Translations under genes and position numbers: made by a program
Notes under the pieces: generated by a model
Told to the model about the DNA's origin: nothing
Databases searched by the model: none
The model's input: the letters and a program-made list of their open reading frames with translations, nothing else
Shown here: positions 26,174 through 35,516 of the stretch, one piece after another
Layout of the letters: the number at the start of each line of letters is the position of its first letter
Numbering within the stretch: position 1 is the first letter of the stretch
Origin: an uncultured Acetatifactor sp.
GTDB lineage: Bacteria; Bacillota; Clostridia; Lachnospirales; Lachnospiraceae
NCBI GenBank assembly: GCA_910580225.1
Contig: CAJTXE010000020.1
Span: 24,140-79,268, forward strand
DNA length: 55,129 nucleotides
Direction: 5' to 3'

Positions 26174-27049
26174 TCACAGTTTTTTCAGGAAATTACCATC
26201 CACGCTGACGCCTTCATTGATAACAATAAAAGCATTCGGATCATATTTATGTACTACTGCCTTTAGCCGTCCCACCTCATACTTGGACAGCGTCACATAG
26301 AGCATATGAGACTGCTGATGGGTATAGGCTCCCTGGGTGGTCCACTTTGTCATACCTCTGTAAATCTCGTCAAAAACCGCTTTCTCCAGCTCTGTGGTAT
26401 CCGCCTTGGTGATAATATTGGCCTCCACATTGATGTTCTGAGTATGTACCTTGTCCATTGCCATAGAATACACTGCTGCATAAATAATACAATAGACTAC
26501 AATCTCTACATCAAACAGGAAGAAGCATGCTCCATAAAGGGCCAGATTCAAAAAAAGCCCTGCTTTTCCCACACTGAAATCCTTCTTCCACCTGGCAAGG
26601 ATAAGTCCAACCACATCCATTCCGCCGCTGGAGGAAGCCATCCGCAGCATGACGCCTATGCCGCTGCCGGAAATGATCCCGCCCACCACACAGGCTGCCA
26701 TGGTGTCTCCCACAATCTCTGTAACCGGTATCACAGAGAGAAAAGCAGTCATTGCCGTAACAGTGACCAGTGTCTTGAAGAAAAATATTTTCCCCAGCCG
26801 GGTAAATGCAATGACAAACAGGGGGACGTTAATCATGTAGTAAATCAAACCTGCCACATCAAATCCCCCAAAATCCATGCCCAGATATCTGGACAGAACA
26901 GTACGGATAACCTGGGAAAAGCCCATCACACCCCCGGAATACAGTCCTGCCGGCACAATGAACAGATTGACCCCCATGGCATACACAAAGGCTGCAGCCA
27001 CACAGATCAGCGTTCGTTTCACCTCATACAATAATAACTCTTTTTTCAT
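26174..27049 (-). CDS. YitT-family membrane protein with DUF2179 domain
   Basis: The 291-residue protein has five or six membrane segments in its first ~200 residues, including AMGVNLFIVPAGLYSGGVMG and SGSGIGVMLRMASSSGGMDV, both typical of YitT. The C-terminal ~85 residues form the soluble DUF2179 domain (ANIITKADTTELEKAVFDEI to the end). The biochemical role is unknown. It begins 1 bp after the trxA stop, so it is coupled to thioredoxin and trmB on one transcript. Confidence 0.92.
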   Translation of the reverse strand: MKKELLLYEVKRTLICVAAAFVYAMGVNLFIVPAGLYSGGVMGFSQVIRTVLSRYLGMDFGGFDVAGLIYYMINVPLFVIAFTRLGKIFFFKTLVTVTAMTAFLSVIPVTEIVGDTMAACVVGGIISGSGIGVMLRMASSSGGMDVVGLILARWKKDFSVGKAGLFLNLALYGACFFLFDVEIVVYCIIYAAVYSMAMDKVHTQNINVEANIITKADTTELEKAVFDEIYRGMTKWTTQGAYTHQQSHMLYVTLSKYEVGRLKAVVHKYDPNAFIVINEGVSVDGNFLKKL

Positions 27050-27050
27050 T

Positions 27051-27371
27051 TTATCCCAATGCCTGCTCCACTTTCTCCTTCAGTTCTGCCGCAGGCATGG
27101 CTCCCACGAAATGCGCCGCCGGTTTGCCGTCCCTGAAAATGATAAATGCCGGAATATTGGACACCTGACAGTTCCTTGCCAGTTCCATGTTGTCATTGAT
27201 ATTGCATTTTCCCACCTTGATCTTACCCTCGTACTCCGCAGCGATCTTGGCCACTACCGGTCCCATCATTTTACAGGGATTACACCAGTCCGCATAGAAA
27301 TCCACCAATACGGGAATGTCCGACTGCAATACCTCTGCTTCAAAATTGTCTGTCGTAAATTTGTATTCCAT
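27051..27371 (-). CDS. trxA: Thioredoxin with WCNPC active site
   Basis: The 106-residue protein has full thioredoxin length and fold. The active site reads DWCNPCKMM (Cys30, Cys33), with Asn where most thioredoxins have Gly. The cis-proline loop is NIPAF, and VDFYADW and GKPAAHFVGAMP are usual. It reduces protein disulphides in the cytosol. The Gly-to-Asn change lies between the cysteines and could alter redox potential. It lies between trmB and yitT in an apparent operon. Confidence 0.93.
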   Translation of the reverse strand: MEYKFTTDNFEAEVLQSDIPVLVDFYADWCNPCKMMGPVVAKIAAEYEGKIKVGKCNINDNMELARNCQVSNIPAFIIFRDGKPAAHFVGAMPAAELKEKVEQALG

Positions 27372-27485
27372 TTTACCCTCTTTTCTGCGCCGCCTTTCCT
27401 GTTCCCGGCTGCCGGCTTTCTGCGGCGCTGCCGCCGGCTATCCCGTTCTTTCCGGTTTCCCCGTTCCTTACAGAACCATCCTTAC

Positions 27486-28136
27486 CTATTTCCGAATGAT
27501 CACATACTTACAGATAGGGTTTCCCAGTGCGGAAAATTTCTCCTCATACTCTGTCATGATATTGTCCCGCATCAGCCCTGTATCCTTGTGAAGATCAAAG
27601 GTACTCACCTCCAGCTCCCATGCAGAAGCCGTCTCCAGCTCCTTCAGCGCAAAGTCAAAAAGTGCACGGTTGTCCGTCTTAAATTCCAGCCTGCCCCCCG
27701 ATCTTATAATCCGGGCAAAACGCGCCAGAAATTCCCCAGACGGCAGCCGCCGCTTCGCATGTCTGTCCTTGGGCCACGGATCTGAGAAGTTCAGGTATAT
27801 CCTGTCCACCTCTCCCTGTCCGAATACCTCCGCAATGTCTTCCGCATCCATCCGCAGAAATTTCAGGTTCGGAAGCTCCTCCTGCTCCATCTTGTGAACT
27901 GCCCTCAGCAGTACGCTGGAGTATTTCTCGATGCCCACATAATTGATGTCAGGATGGGTCTTAGCCATAGTATGTATAAATTTGCCCTTTCCCATACCTG
28001 CCTCGACGCGAATTGGGGAATCATTTCCGAAAATGTCCTTCCATTTTCCGGCACATTCCCTCTGCATCTCTTCTTTTATAACATAAGGGCTGCCTGAAAT
28101 CACCTCCCTTGATCCTGTAATATTCCGTAATCTCAT
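27486..28136 (-). CDS. trmB: tRNA (guanine46-N7)-methyltransferase TrmB
   Basis: The 216-residue SAM-dependent enzyme makes m7G46 in the variable loop of tRNAs. Motifs are RVEAGMGKGKFIHTMAKTHP (SAM loop), NYVGIEKYSSVLLRAV, YLNFSDPWPKDRHAKRRLP (the family signature), and ELEVSTFDLHKDTG near the end. It is the first gene of the trmB-trxA-yitT run and has a candidate promoter 49 bp upstream. Confidence 0.96.
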   Translation of the reverse strand: MRLRNITGSREVISGSPYVIKEEMQRECAGKWKDIFGNDSPIRVEAGMGKGKFIHTMAKTHPDINYVGIEKYSSVLLRAVHKMEQEELPNLKFLRMDAEDIAEVFGQGEVDRIYLNFSDPWPKDRHAKRRLPSGEFLARFARIIRSGGRLEFKTDNRALFDFALKELETASAWELEVSTFDLHKDTGLMRDNIMTEYEEKFSALGNPICKYVIIRK

Positions 28137-28184
28137 TTTTTGCGCTGCTCTTTCTTACAATTTATTGTCTCCGGTTCTATACTA

Positions 28185-28213
28185 ACTGTACTTTAATTTT
28201 CGGTACTTGTCAA
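28185..28213 (-). promoter_or_regulatory. Candidate promoter for trmB-trxA-yitT
   Basis: On the minus strand a perfect TTGACA (28208-28213), a 17-bp spacer and TACAGT (28185-28190) are seen. A plus-strand TATAAT at 28341-28346 probably serves the divergent carboxypeptidase gene; its -35 is poor. Confidence 0.5.
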
Positions 28214-28403
28214 TCCATATTCACGTCAACCTGCTGTTAATCTCTTTGATATCTTACGTTTTTACGTACCGCAGCAGCTTTTGCCGGGCCGATCATAAAT
28301 TTTCCTGTAAATAACCCGTGAATAACTTCCCCGGATAGTGTATAATAGAAACCAGCCATTAAACCGGACCGTTTCAACCGGAATATGAAAAAGAGGATAA
28401 CAT

Positions 28404-29876
28404 ATGCGGAAAAAAAGACAGAATGACCTTCATAACAGATGCCATCCCCTTCTGGCTGCCGCACTGGCCGGTATGCTGGTACTCGCTGCAGCCGTCCCCG
28501 TCAAAGCCTCCTCAGACGCCGAGCTGCGCCTGGAAGCCCACCGGGCCATGGAGATCCAGTCCAACGATATCCCCGGCTGGCCCGCCGGGCCTGTAGTTGG
28601 CGCAGAATCCGCCATTTTAATGGAAGCCCGTACAGGTACCATCCTTTATTCAAAAAACATCCATCAACAGCAGTATCCCGCCAGCACCACCAAAATTCTC
28701 ACAGCGCTGATTGCCTCGGAACGCTGCGAAATGGATGATACCGTCATCTTTTCCCACGACGCCGTCTTCGATACTCCCCGAGACAGCAGTCATATCGCCA
28801 TGAATCCGGGAGAAGAATTGACCATGGAGCAAAGCCTGAATGCCATCCTGATCCGCTCTGCCAACGAGGTCTGCTATGCCGTGGCAGAGCATATCACGGG
28901 AACCACCGACTGGCAGGCTTTTGCAGATATCATGAACGAACGGGCGGCGCAGCTGGGATGCCTGAATTCCCACTTCGTCAATCCCAACGGACTGCCGGAC
29001 GAAAATCATTATACCACCGCCTACGATCTGGCCATGATCGGCAGGGCTTTTTTCGCGGATGAAATGCTGTGCAAGATTACTTTGTCCAGGCGAATCGATT
29101 TTCCGGCCACAGAGAAACTCCCTCTTGGCAAGCTGGAGAATAACAATATGAAGATCATCCCGGGCGGAGAATACGCCTATGAATACCTGGTGGGCTGCAA
29201 AACGGGCTACACCAACCAGGCCAGAAGCTGTCTCGTATCCTGCGCGGAAAAAGACGGAATGAAGCTGATCTGTGTGGTAATGCACGATGAATCTCCCAAT
29301 CAATATCAGGATACCATCGCCCTCTACGATTATGGTTTCTCCAATTTTGAACAGGTAAACGTAGCGCAGACAGAAGACAGGTATCAGATCGACAATACGG
29401 GACTGTTCTACAGTGGGAACGATATCTTCGGAAGCTCCCGTCCCTTCCTGACCCTGAATAAAGATGATTTTATTCTGCTTCCCAGAACAGCCACCTTTGA
29501 AGACGCTTTGTCGTCGATTTCCTACGACACCGGAAGTGAGGATCAGGCAGCAATCATATCCTATACCTACCATGACGTACCCATTGGTTCCGTTCGGGTC
29601 AGTTTTACTGCCAGAGAAGAGACAGACAATCTGTTCGACATACTGCCGGAAGATATGCCGCCGGTATTGGAATCTGATTCAGAGAAACCCATAATCTTTG
29701 TGAATGTCATCTACATTTTGATCGGTGCCGGAATTCTGGCCGGGATATTGCTGGTGGTACTGCTGATACGGATCGTTCTGCGAAATTATGCTTTTGCCGG
29801 GAGAAAAAAAAGACACCGCACCAGAGGCGGCCGGCGGGAATGGAGAAGGAAGAACCGAATGCGATACAGAAGGTGA
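28404..29876 (+). CDS. D-alanyl-D-alanine carboxypeptidase (PBP5/DacF-like)
   Basis: The 490-residue protein has a signal peptide (about 1-36). The penicillin-binding motifs are in order: ASTTK (catalytic Ser94, Lys97), SAN near residue 155, and KTG in GCKTGYTNQA near 270. A C-terminal beta-rich domain follows. One membrane segment lies near 440-462 (VIYILIGAGILAGILLVVLL), with a strongly basic tail. It trims the last D-Ala from peptidoglycan stem peptides at the outer membrane face. Here a true membrane helix replaces the usual amphipathic anchor. Confidence 0.94.
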   Translation: MRKKRQNDLHNRCHPLLAAALAGMLVLAAAVPVKASSDAELRLEAHRAMEIQSNDIPGWPAGPVVGAESAILMEARTGTILYSKNIHQQQYPASTTKILTALIASERCEMDDTVIFSHDAVFDTPRDSSHIAMNPGEELTMEQSLNAILIRSANEVCYAVAEHITGTTDWQAFADIMNERAAQLGCLNSHFVNPNGLPDENHYTTAYDLAMIGRAFFADEMLCKITLSRRIDFPATEKLPLGKLENNNMKIIPGGEYAYEYLVGCKTGYTNQARSCLVSCAEKDGMKLICVVMHDESPNQYQDTIALYDYGFSNFEQVNVAQTEDRYQIDNTGLFYSGNDIFGSSRPFLTLNKDDFILLPRTATFEDALSSISYDTGSEDQAAIISYTYHDVPIGSVRVSFTAREETDNLFDILPEDMPPVLESDSEKPIIFVNVIYILIGAGILAGILLVVLLIRIVLRNYAFAGRKKRHRTRGGRREWRRKNRMRYRR

Positions 29877-29937
29877 CGTCTGCACCAAGCGCATCTGCCT
29901 CCCGGTCAGAAGGAGGGTAAGCGGTTCCGAAACAGCA

Positions 29938-29973
29938 CAGGGTGCAAAGCTGCAGATCCGGCTTTGCACCCTG
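29938..29973. terminator. Hairpin between the carboxypeptidase and exonuclease genes
   Basis: A perfect 12-bp stem, CAGGGTGCAAAG with CTTTGCACCCTG, encloses 12 nt between convergent genes. T runs on either side are weak, so terminator activity is likely but not certain. Confidence 0.6.
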
Positions 29974-30029
29974 TATTCGAATTCCCTTTGGCAGCCCCCT
30001 GGAAACGGCTTCCGAACGCATTACAGCTC

Positions 30030-30992
30030 TCACTTTCCGTGAAGCCTGTGCTGGTACTGCTGTTTTTTCACATGTTCACAGCGCTCTTTCAGTTTCCCCG
30101 CCTCCTCGGGCGAGATTAATTTGGTCGTTTTAACAATATACGTTTTATCGTTCGCAGATTTTCGAACCCGGATCTTCCCCTTTAGGTATCCATGAATTTC
30201 ACAGTGCGCCAGGCAGTAGTAATTGCGTCCATTGGGGGTAAACCATCTGATCTTTTTCCTCAGATTCCGGTGACAGAGATAGCACTTACTGGACACCACT
30301 TCTTTGTCTTCAAACGCTTCTGCCCTTCCTGGATATTCTCTGGAAATAAATTTCTCATAGCCCTCAAAACGAACTTTAATCTCAGACGCTTTATCTGCCG
30401 GAGGATGAAATACATCATAGGACAGATTCTTCAGGGCATACGGCTTCTGCGCCAGAACCCTTGCCAGGACCTTTGCAGTGTAATAGGCATCTCCGAAAGC
30501 TCTGTGAAAAGGAATCTCCTTTTTCAGTTCCAGAAAATCCACAGCATGTTCCAGCGCTCTTCTGGATTTTCCATCCTCAAAGGCAATACTAAACAGCTTC
30601 TGTACATCCAGATAGGCGATCGGCCCCTTTGCCAGCGGCTTCATGTCATAGAATTTCATATTTCGCTGAAGCTCTGTCAGATCCGCACTTCCCCAAGTAC
30701 AAAAGCGGTATTCCTCCTCTCCGCACCATTCCAGAAAACGCCTGGCTGCCGCTACGAACGAACTGCCATTTTCCAGCTCCTCTATCTGCAGATGAAGTAG
30801 ATTTCCGGTTGCCCGGTTCATCTCACGGTAAATCACCGGTCTGACCAGCTCGCTGAACTCCCCGCTTTGCTCTCCCCGGCTGTCCAGTTTCACCGCGCCG
30901 ATCTCAATGATTTCAAAAGGAAGGCGTGCCGTCTCTTCTTCCAGACCGGTACTGCTCTGATTCCATTCCAAATCAAATACGATATAATTCAA
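30030..30992 (-). CDS. DEDDh-type 3'-5' exonuclease with C-terminal Cys/His region
   Basis: The 320-residue protein carries an exonuclease domain in residues 1-180. Exo I is VFDLEWN (Asp7, Glu9), the central Asp is in WGSADLTELQRN, and the last motif is FHRAFGDAYYTAKVL (His and Asp). A C-terminal region has a metal-binding look: CYLCHRN, then CLAHCEIHGY and a basic tail. This could be a nucleic-acid-binding ribbon. The substrate, DNA or RNA, is not fixed by motifs. It follows the hydrolase and proS on the same strand. Confidence 0.88.
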   Translation of the reverse strand: MNYIVFDLEWNQSSTGLEEETARLPFEIIEIGAVKLDSRGEQSGEFSELVRPVIYREMNRATGNLLHLQIEELENGSSFVAAARRFLEWCGEEEYRFCTWGSADLTELQRNMKFYDMKPLAKGPIAYLDVQKLFSIAFEDGKSRRALEHAVDFLELKKEIPFHRAFGDAYYTAKVLARVLAQKPYALKNLSYDVFHPPADKASEIKVRFEGYEKFISREYPGRAEAFEDKEVVSSKCYLCHRNLRKKIRWFTPNGRNYYCLAHCEIHGYLKGKIRVRKSANDKTYIVKTTKLISPEEAGKLKERCEHVKKQQYQHRLHGK

Positions 30993-31101
30993 CTCTGCAA
31001 TCCTTTCCTGTCTTGATGTTCTGTATAAGCATGCTGCGGCAGATCTGTATCCCCTGGGGATGGCACACTCCGGCTGTATCCTGCAGCCTCTGCCTTTCCT
31101 G

Positions 31102-31982
31102 TCAGGTCTGTTCCCCCTGCCTCAGCGTAATCGTCTGAAATCTGCCTTCAATCCAAGTATGCACCAGTGAAATCCAGGAAGCACATTCTTCCTGAAGGGC
31201 AGTTTCAGCCTGGTCCAATGACAGCCGGTTGGCAAGAGAAAGACCATGCACACCCCTTGGATACATATGGAATTCTGCCGATACACCGGCACGATGCAGG
31301 GCACTGATAAATAACAGAGAGTTTTCCACCGGCACTGCCGTGTCCGTAAAAGTATGCCATAAAAAGGTCGGCGGCGTCCACGCCCCCACCTGCTTCTCCA
31401 GTGACAGAAACTCCAACGCCGGCGCCTCCGGCACAGCAGAAAATGTCTCCGCGCATCCGCCCAGCAGATTGTCAAAGGATCCTCTGTGGGCAAATTCCCC
31501 GGAAGTGATCACCGGATAGCAAAGTATCATGCCGTCCGGGCGGTATACAGTCCGGTCCGTTTCCCCGACTTCCAATGCCTCTGCCAGAAAGGCCTTATCC
31601 CAGAACACTCCAAGTGAGGCCGCCAGGTGACCGCCCGCAGAACAACCCAGAACGATTACCTGGTTTGGATTCACATGCCATTCCTGTGCATGCTGTCGGA
31701 TGAGACGAATACTGTAAGCAAGTTCCATAAGAGCCGTAGGGAAAACAGCCGGAGCACAGGAATATTTCAGCACAGCCGCATGATAGCCCATAGCCAGAAA
31801 CTGCATTGCCAACGGCTCTCCTTCCCTGTCCGAAGTAAACTGGTAAGCGCCCCCCGGACAGATCACAACCAGCGGTCTGTCCGCGATGGGGATCTCCTCA
31901 TAATCCTCCTGAATATATAGATAATCAACCTGGCATAGGACATGGAACCCTCCATAGAAAGCCGAATCGTTTCATGAATCAT
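31102..31982 (-). pseudogene. Alpha/beta hydrolase (esterase/lipase-like) with a frameshift near its start
   Basis: The downstream part (31866 to 31102) has VVICPGGAYQFTS (oxyanion loop), GCSAGGHLAAS (nucleophile Ser), the acid Asp in WHTFTDTAVPVENSL and the catalytic His in RGVHGLSLA. No start codon precedes its oxyanion region in frame. In another frame, ATG at 31982 encodes MIHETIRLSMEGSMSYARL, a plausible N-terminus that runs out of frame at a TATATA run (31913-31919). Removing one TA unit there joins the two frames. The gene is thus broken by a 2-bp change, or this is a sequencing error or a slippage site. The substrate is unknown. Confidence 0.75.
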
Positions 31983-32033
31983 CGCCTTTTATGCCTCTCC
32001 TTTCTCTGTTTTCCCCATATTTTTTCGGTGGTT

Positions 32034-33467
32034 TTAATAAGCCCGTCCCCAGTACACCATTTTCGTTGCAGGCTTTCCGCAGCATACGCAGGTATCCGAA
32101 ATATGCTCCTGGGCAAAAGGCATACAGCGGCTGGTTACACTTAAGCGTTCCTTGATCTGTACTTCACACGCTTCATCACCGCACCACATGGCCTTGACAA
32201 ACCCGGCTTTCTCACGAAACAGATTGTCCAGCTCCTCCATATTGAATGCCGTATAAGTATGGGCATCCCTGTGGCTCCTGGCCCTATCCAGCATCTCCCG
32301 CTGTATGGTCTCCAGCAGTTCTCCCGCCTTCTGCTCCAGCTCCTCCAGCGTAACCTCCATCTTCTCCCTGGTATCTCTGCGGCAGATCACACATTTCCCC
32401 TCCGCCAGATCCTTGGGTCCGATCTCCACACGGATAGGATAGCCCCGCATCTCAGCTTCGGCAAACTTCCAGCCCGGACTCTTATCCGTGTCATCCACCT
32501 TTACCCGGAAATGTCCGGACAGAGTATCCCGAAGCTCGAAGGCCTTATCCAGTACCCCCGCCTTCTTCTGCTGGATGGGTACAATACAGATCTGGACAGG
32601 CGCAACTCTGGGCGGAAGTACCAGGCCCTCATTATCCCCGTGCACCATGATGATGGCACCGATGAGACGGGTAGTCATACCCCAGGAAGTCTGATGCACG
32701 TATTTTAATGTGTTATCCTTATCCGTAAACTGGACGCCGAACGCCTTCGCAAATCCGTCGCCGAAATTATGTGAAGTTCCGGCCTGCAATGCCTTGCCGT
32801 CATGCATCAGTGCCTCGATGGCATAGGTGGCAATCGCCCCTGCAAACTTCTCTTTCTCCGTCTTCTGTCCTCTTATCACCGGTATTGCCAGCACTTCCTC
32901 GCAGAAATCCGCGTACAGATTCAGCATCTGAATGGTCCGCTCCTGCGCCTCTTCCTCCGTGGCATGCGCAGTATGCCCCTCCTGCCATAAGAATTCTCTG
33001 GAACGCAGAAAAGGTCTGGTTTCCTTCTCCCAACGGACCACTGAGCACCACTGATTGTATACCTTCGGCAAATCCCGGTAGGACTGAATATCGTTTTTAT
33101 AAAAATCACAGAAAAGCGTCTCGGAAGTCGGCCGCACGCAGAGCCGCTCCTGCAGGGGCGCAAGTCCGCCATGGGTCACCCATGCCACCTCAGGTGCAAA
33201 GCCCTCTACATGATCCTTCTCTTTCTGCAGCAAAGATTCCGGAATAAACATGGGCAGGTATACATTCTCCACTCCCGTCTCCTTGAACCGTGCGTCCAGC
33301 TGCTTCTGAATCAACTCCCAGATCGCATAGCCCGCAGGCTTGATCACCATGCATCCCTTTACGGACGTATAATCGATCAGTTCCGCCTTCTTCACCACAT
33401 CCGTGTACCATTGTGCGAAATCCACTTCCATGGAAGTGATTTCTTCTACCATTTTCTTGTCCGCCAT
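32034..33467 (-). CDS. proS: Prolyl-tRNA synthetase, archaeal/eukaryotic-like short type
   Basis: The 477-residue enzyme attaches proline to tRNA-Pro. It starts at MADKKMVEEITSMEVDFAQW with GAGGAG 9 nt before; an upstream in-frame start would lie inside the T-box leader. Class II motifs are seen: VYLPMFIPESLL (motif 1 region), RWEKETRPFLRSREFLWQEGHTAHAT (motif 2), and TSWGMTTRLIGAIIMVHGD (motif 3). The insertion editing domain of the long bacterial type is absent. The C-terminal Cys-rich zinc part (CRRDTRE, CGDEACE, CVCCGKP) fits the short type. A tRNA-Pro T-box should regulate it. Confidence 0.97.
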   Translation of the reverse strand: MADKKMVEEITSMEVDFAQWYTDVVKKAELIDYTSVKGCMVIKPAGYAIWELIQKQLDARFKETGVENVYLPMFIPESLLQKEKDHVEGFAPEVAWVTHGGLAPLQERLCVRPTSETLFCDFYKNDIQSYRDLPKVYNQWCSVVRWEKETRPFLRSREFLWQEGHTAHATEEEAQERTIQMLNLYADFCEEVLAIPVIRGQKTEKEKFAGAIATYAIEALMHDGKALQAGTSHNFGDGFAKAFGVQFTDKDNTLKYVHQTSWGMTTRLIGAIIMVHGDNEGLVLPPRVAPVQICIVPIQQKKAGVLDKAFELRDTLSGHFRVKVDDTDKSPGWKFAEAEMRGYPIRVEIGPKDLAEGKCVICRRDTREKMEVTLEELEQKAGELLETIQREMLDRARSHRDAHTYTAFNMEELDNLFREKAGFVKAMWCGDEACEVQIKERLSVTSRCMPFAQEHISDTCVCCGKPATKMVYWGRAY

Positions 33468-33568
33468 TTTTCTCTTCTCCTCTTCCGGCTGCTGACCTGA
33501 TTCCGGTACCGCCATGCAGAATTCCTGCGCTGCATTTCGTCTCCCACGGCGCGCGTCCCTTCTGCTGC

Positions 33569-33924
33569 AAAAAAAGCCGGATTTCCATCCCAATAGGGAC
33601 CGGAAATCCGGCGGTACCACCCAAATTGACACTGTCGCATCCATCTCTTCTGCCCATAACGCAGGCCTGCGTCATGCTTTCGTCTCCCCTTCCGCAATCC
33701 CAGCTTACCATGCTGTACTGCTGTAAAATGCCGTTCCAGAATCCTATAGCCCACACCGCATCCAAATTCCGGCAGACCTCGCATGAAGACTCCGAGGCAG
33801 GTTCCTGATCTTCCGCATAAGAACTTCTCAGCGGCAGCCGATACCAGCTTCACAGCATCGTTTGTCCCGTTCTCTCTCTGGAATGCTTCCAAATCCGTAC
33901 TGATCCTCTTCACAGTCTCTATAT
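33569..33924 (-). promoter_or_regulatory. T-box riboswitch leader of proS
   Basis: The minus-strand leader has the conserved T-box TTTGGGTGGTACCGC (33613-33627). It is followed by a terminator with an 11-bp stem, GCCGGATTTCC with GGAAATCCGGC, and seven T residues (33569-33612). Upstream, an AGAGAGAACGGG segment and GATGCTGTGAAGC fit stem I. Two CCT proline codons near 33795-33801 are candidate specifiers, but I could not fold the loop to choose. Uncharged tRNA-Pro should stabilise the antiterminator and allow proS expression. Confidence 0.93.
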
Positions 33925-33930
33925 GTAGGC

Positions 33931-33960
33931 ATTATAGAACAAAACCTCCGGCCTTGTCAA
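33931..33960 (-). promoter_or_regulatory. Consensus sigma-A promoter of the proS leader
   Basis: On the minus strand a perfect TTGACA (33955-33960), an 18-bp spacer and a perfect TATAAT (33931-33936) are seen. Transcription should start near 33924. Confidence 0.85.
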
Positions 33961-33981
33961 GAAAAAATCAAATCGTACGTT

Positions 33982-35184
33982 TTACCGTTCAATAACCACT
34001 TGAAAAACATATAATTTGAGATAATATGACTGTTCCGCTGCCCAGAGAATGGGATGGTCCGCACTCTGTGTCCGAAATTCCACCTGCCTCAGTCTCCGGT
34101 GCGCCCCTGCGGCAGCTTCCCTGATTGTTTTAGCAAACAGTTCCGGCTCCATAAAATGGGAACAGGAACAGGTGACCAGAAAACCGCCGTCACGAACCAG
34201 CTTGATCCCCCGCAGATTAATCTCCCGATATCCTTTTACGGCATTTTTCACGGAATTTCGAGATTTTGTAAACGCAGGCGGATCCAGGATGACGACATCA
34301 AACCGTTCTCCCTGCTGTTCCAGCTGCGGCAGAAGTTCAAATACATCCGCACATTGAAAATGTACTCTGTCTTCCAGCTGATTGAGTCTCGCATTTTCCC
34401 TGGCCTGTTCCACCGCAAGAAATGAAGCGTCCACCCCCAGCACGCTCTCTGCCCCGGCAATTCCTGCGTTCAGTGCAAAAGAACCGGTATGCGTAAAGCA
34501 GTCCAGGACCTTTTTCCCTCTGCAAATGGAATGGATGGCCGCCCGATTGTTTTTCTGATCCAGGAAGAAACCTGTTTTCTGTCCATCTTCTACATCCACA
34601 ATATACCGCACTCCGTTTTCCTGTATCTCCACCTTTGTATCAAACGGTTCCCCGATAAAGCCTTTGACCCGCTCCAAGCCCTCCTGCAGACGTACTTTAG
34701 CATCGCTCCGTTCATAGACACCTCTGATCTGAATCCCTTCCTCCGCAAGAACCTTCCGCAAAAGTTCTACAATAAGATACTTCCACTTCTCGATCCCAAG
34801 TGTCAGGGACTCCACCACCAGTACGTCGGAAAATTTATCTACAACAATACCCGGCAGAAAATCCGCCTCTCCGAAAATGACCCTGCAGCTGGAGGTATCC
34901 ATAATCTGTCTGCGGTATTCCCACGCAGCCCTGACACGCTTCTCCAGAAAATCCTCATCTATCACCGTATCTTTTTTTCTCGACAACAGGCGCACTGTAA
35001 TCTTCGATCTGGTGTTGATATAACCGCAGCCCATATAATAACCGTCAAAGTCATGGACAGCCACCAAATCCCCTTGTTCATATTTTCCCTCAACGGATTC
35101 TATCTCATTGTCATAAACCCACGCACCGCCTGCTTTCAGGGTGCGTCCCTCTCCCTTTTTCAGGGTTACAATCGCCTGACTCAT
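33982..35184 (-). CDS. RlmI-like class I SAM-dependent 23S rRNA methyltransferase
   Basis: The 400-residue protein starts at MSQAIVTLKKGEGRTLKAGG. An in-frame extension to 35352 looks non-native because its composition is unlike the rest and no homologous domain is seen. A PUA-like domain comes first (GGAWVYDNEIESVEG, GDLVAVHDFDG, GCGYINTRSKITVRLLS). A Rossmann methyltransferase follows: KTGFFLDQKNNRAAI, VLDCFTHTGSFALNA (SAM loop), DVVILDPPAFTKSR and LVTCSCSHFM (catalytic Cys). Relatives make m5C in 23S rRNA; the exact site is inferred. It is upstream of the proS promoter. Confidence 0.9.
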   Translation of the reverse strand: MSQAIVTLKKGEGRTLKAGGAWVYDNEIESVEGKYEQGDLVAVHDFDGYYMGCGYINTRSKITVRLLSRKKDTVIDEDFLEKRVRAAWEYRRQIMDTSSCRVIFGEADFLPGIVVDKFSDVLVVESLTLGIEKWKYLIVELLRKVLAEEGIQIRGVYERSDAKVRLQEGLERVKGFIGEPFDTKVEIQENGVRYIVDVEDGQKTGFFLDQKNNRAAIHSICRGKKVLDCFTHTGSFALNAGIAGAESVLGVDASFLAVEQARENARLNQLEDRVHFQCADVFELLPQLEQQGERFDVVILDPPAFTKSRNSVKNAVKGYREINLRGIKLVRDGGFLVTCSCSHFMEPELFAKTIREAAAGAHRRLRQVEFRTQSADHPILWAAEQSYYLKLYVFQVVIER

Positions 35185-35449
35185 ATGTACCCTTCTTCCT
35201 CCCTGACCGCGCCTGCGTTCCGGAGCCTCTCTGTAACTCACGCGCATTTTCTCCAGGCATATCCTGCCCTCCTCTGGTCCGGAATACCGGACTGACTGAT
35301 CCTGTTTTCCATCGTAACACACACTGTCTGATTTTTCAACATCTGCCGCCAAACTGTCCTGTCTTATACACTATTTGTCCATAGTCATATAGTGGTATCT
35401 ATCTTGAGAAGATTGTTTTAAAATTTCTGATTCAAAATAAGTTTTTCTC

Positions 35450-35478
35450 TTGACAATTGAGCCGTTTTTATTTATTAT
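35450..35478 (+). promoter_or_regulatory. Candidate promoter for tRNA-Pro
   Basis: TTGACA (35450-35455), a 17-bp spacer and TATTAT (35473-35478) lie 38 bp before the tRNA. Confidence 0.7.
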
Positions 35479-35516
35479 ATAATGTAGCCGTTGAGAAATG
35501 GTCTTTTCTATCAGAT

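Noticed and set aside
33467..33644. N-terminal extension of ProS
   Set aside because: These 59 codons lie in the T-box leader and include its terminator; the ribosome site favours the start at 33467.
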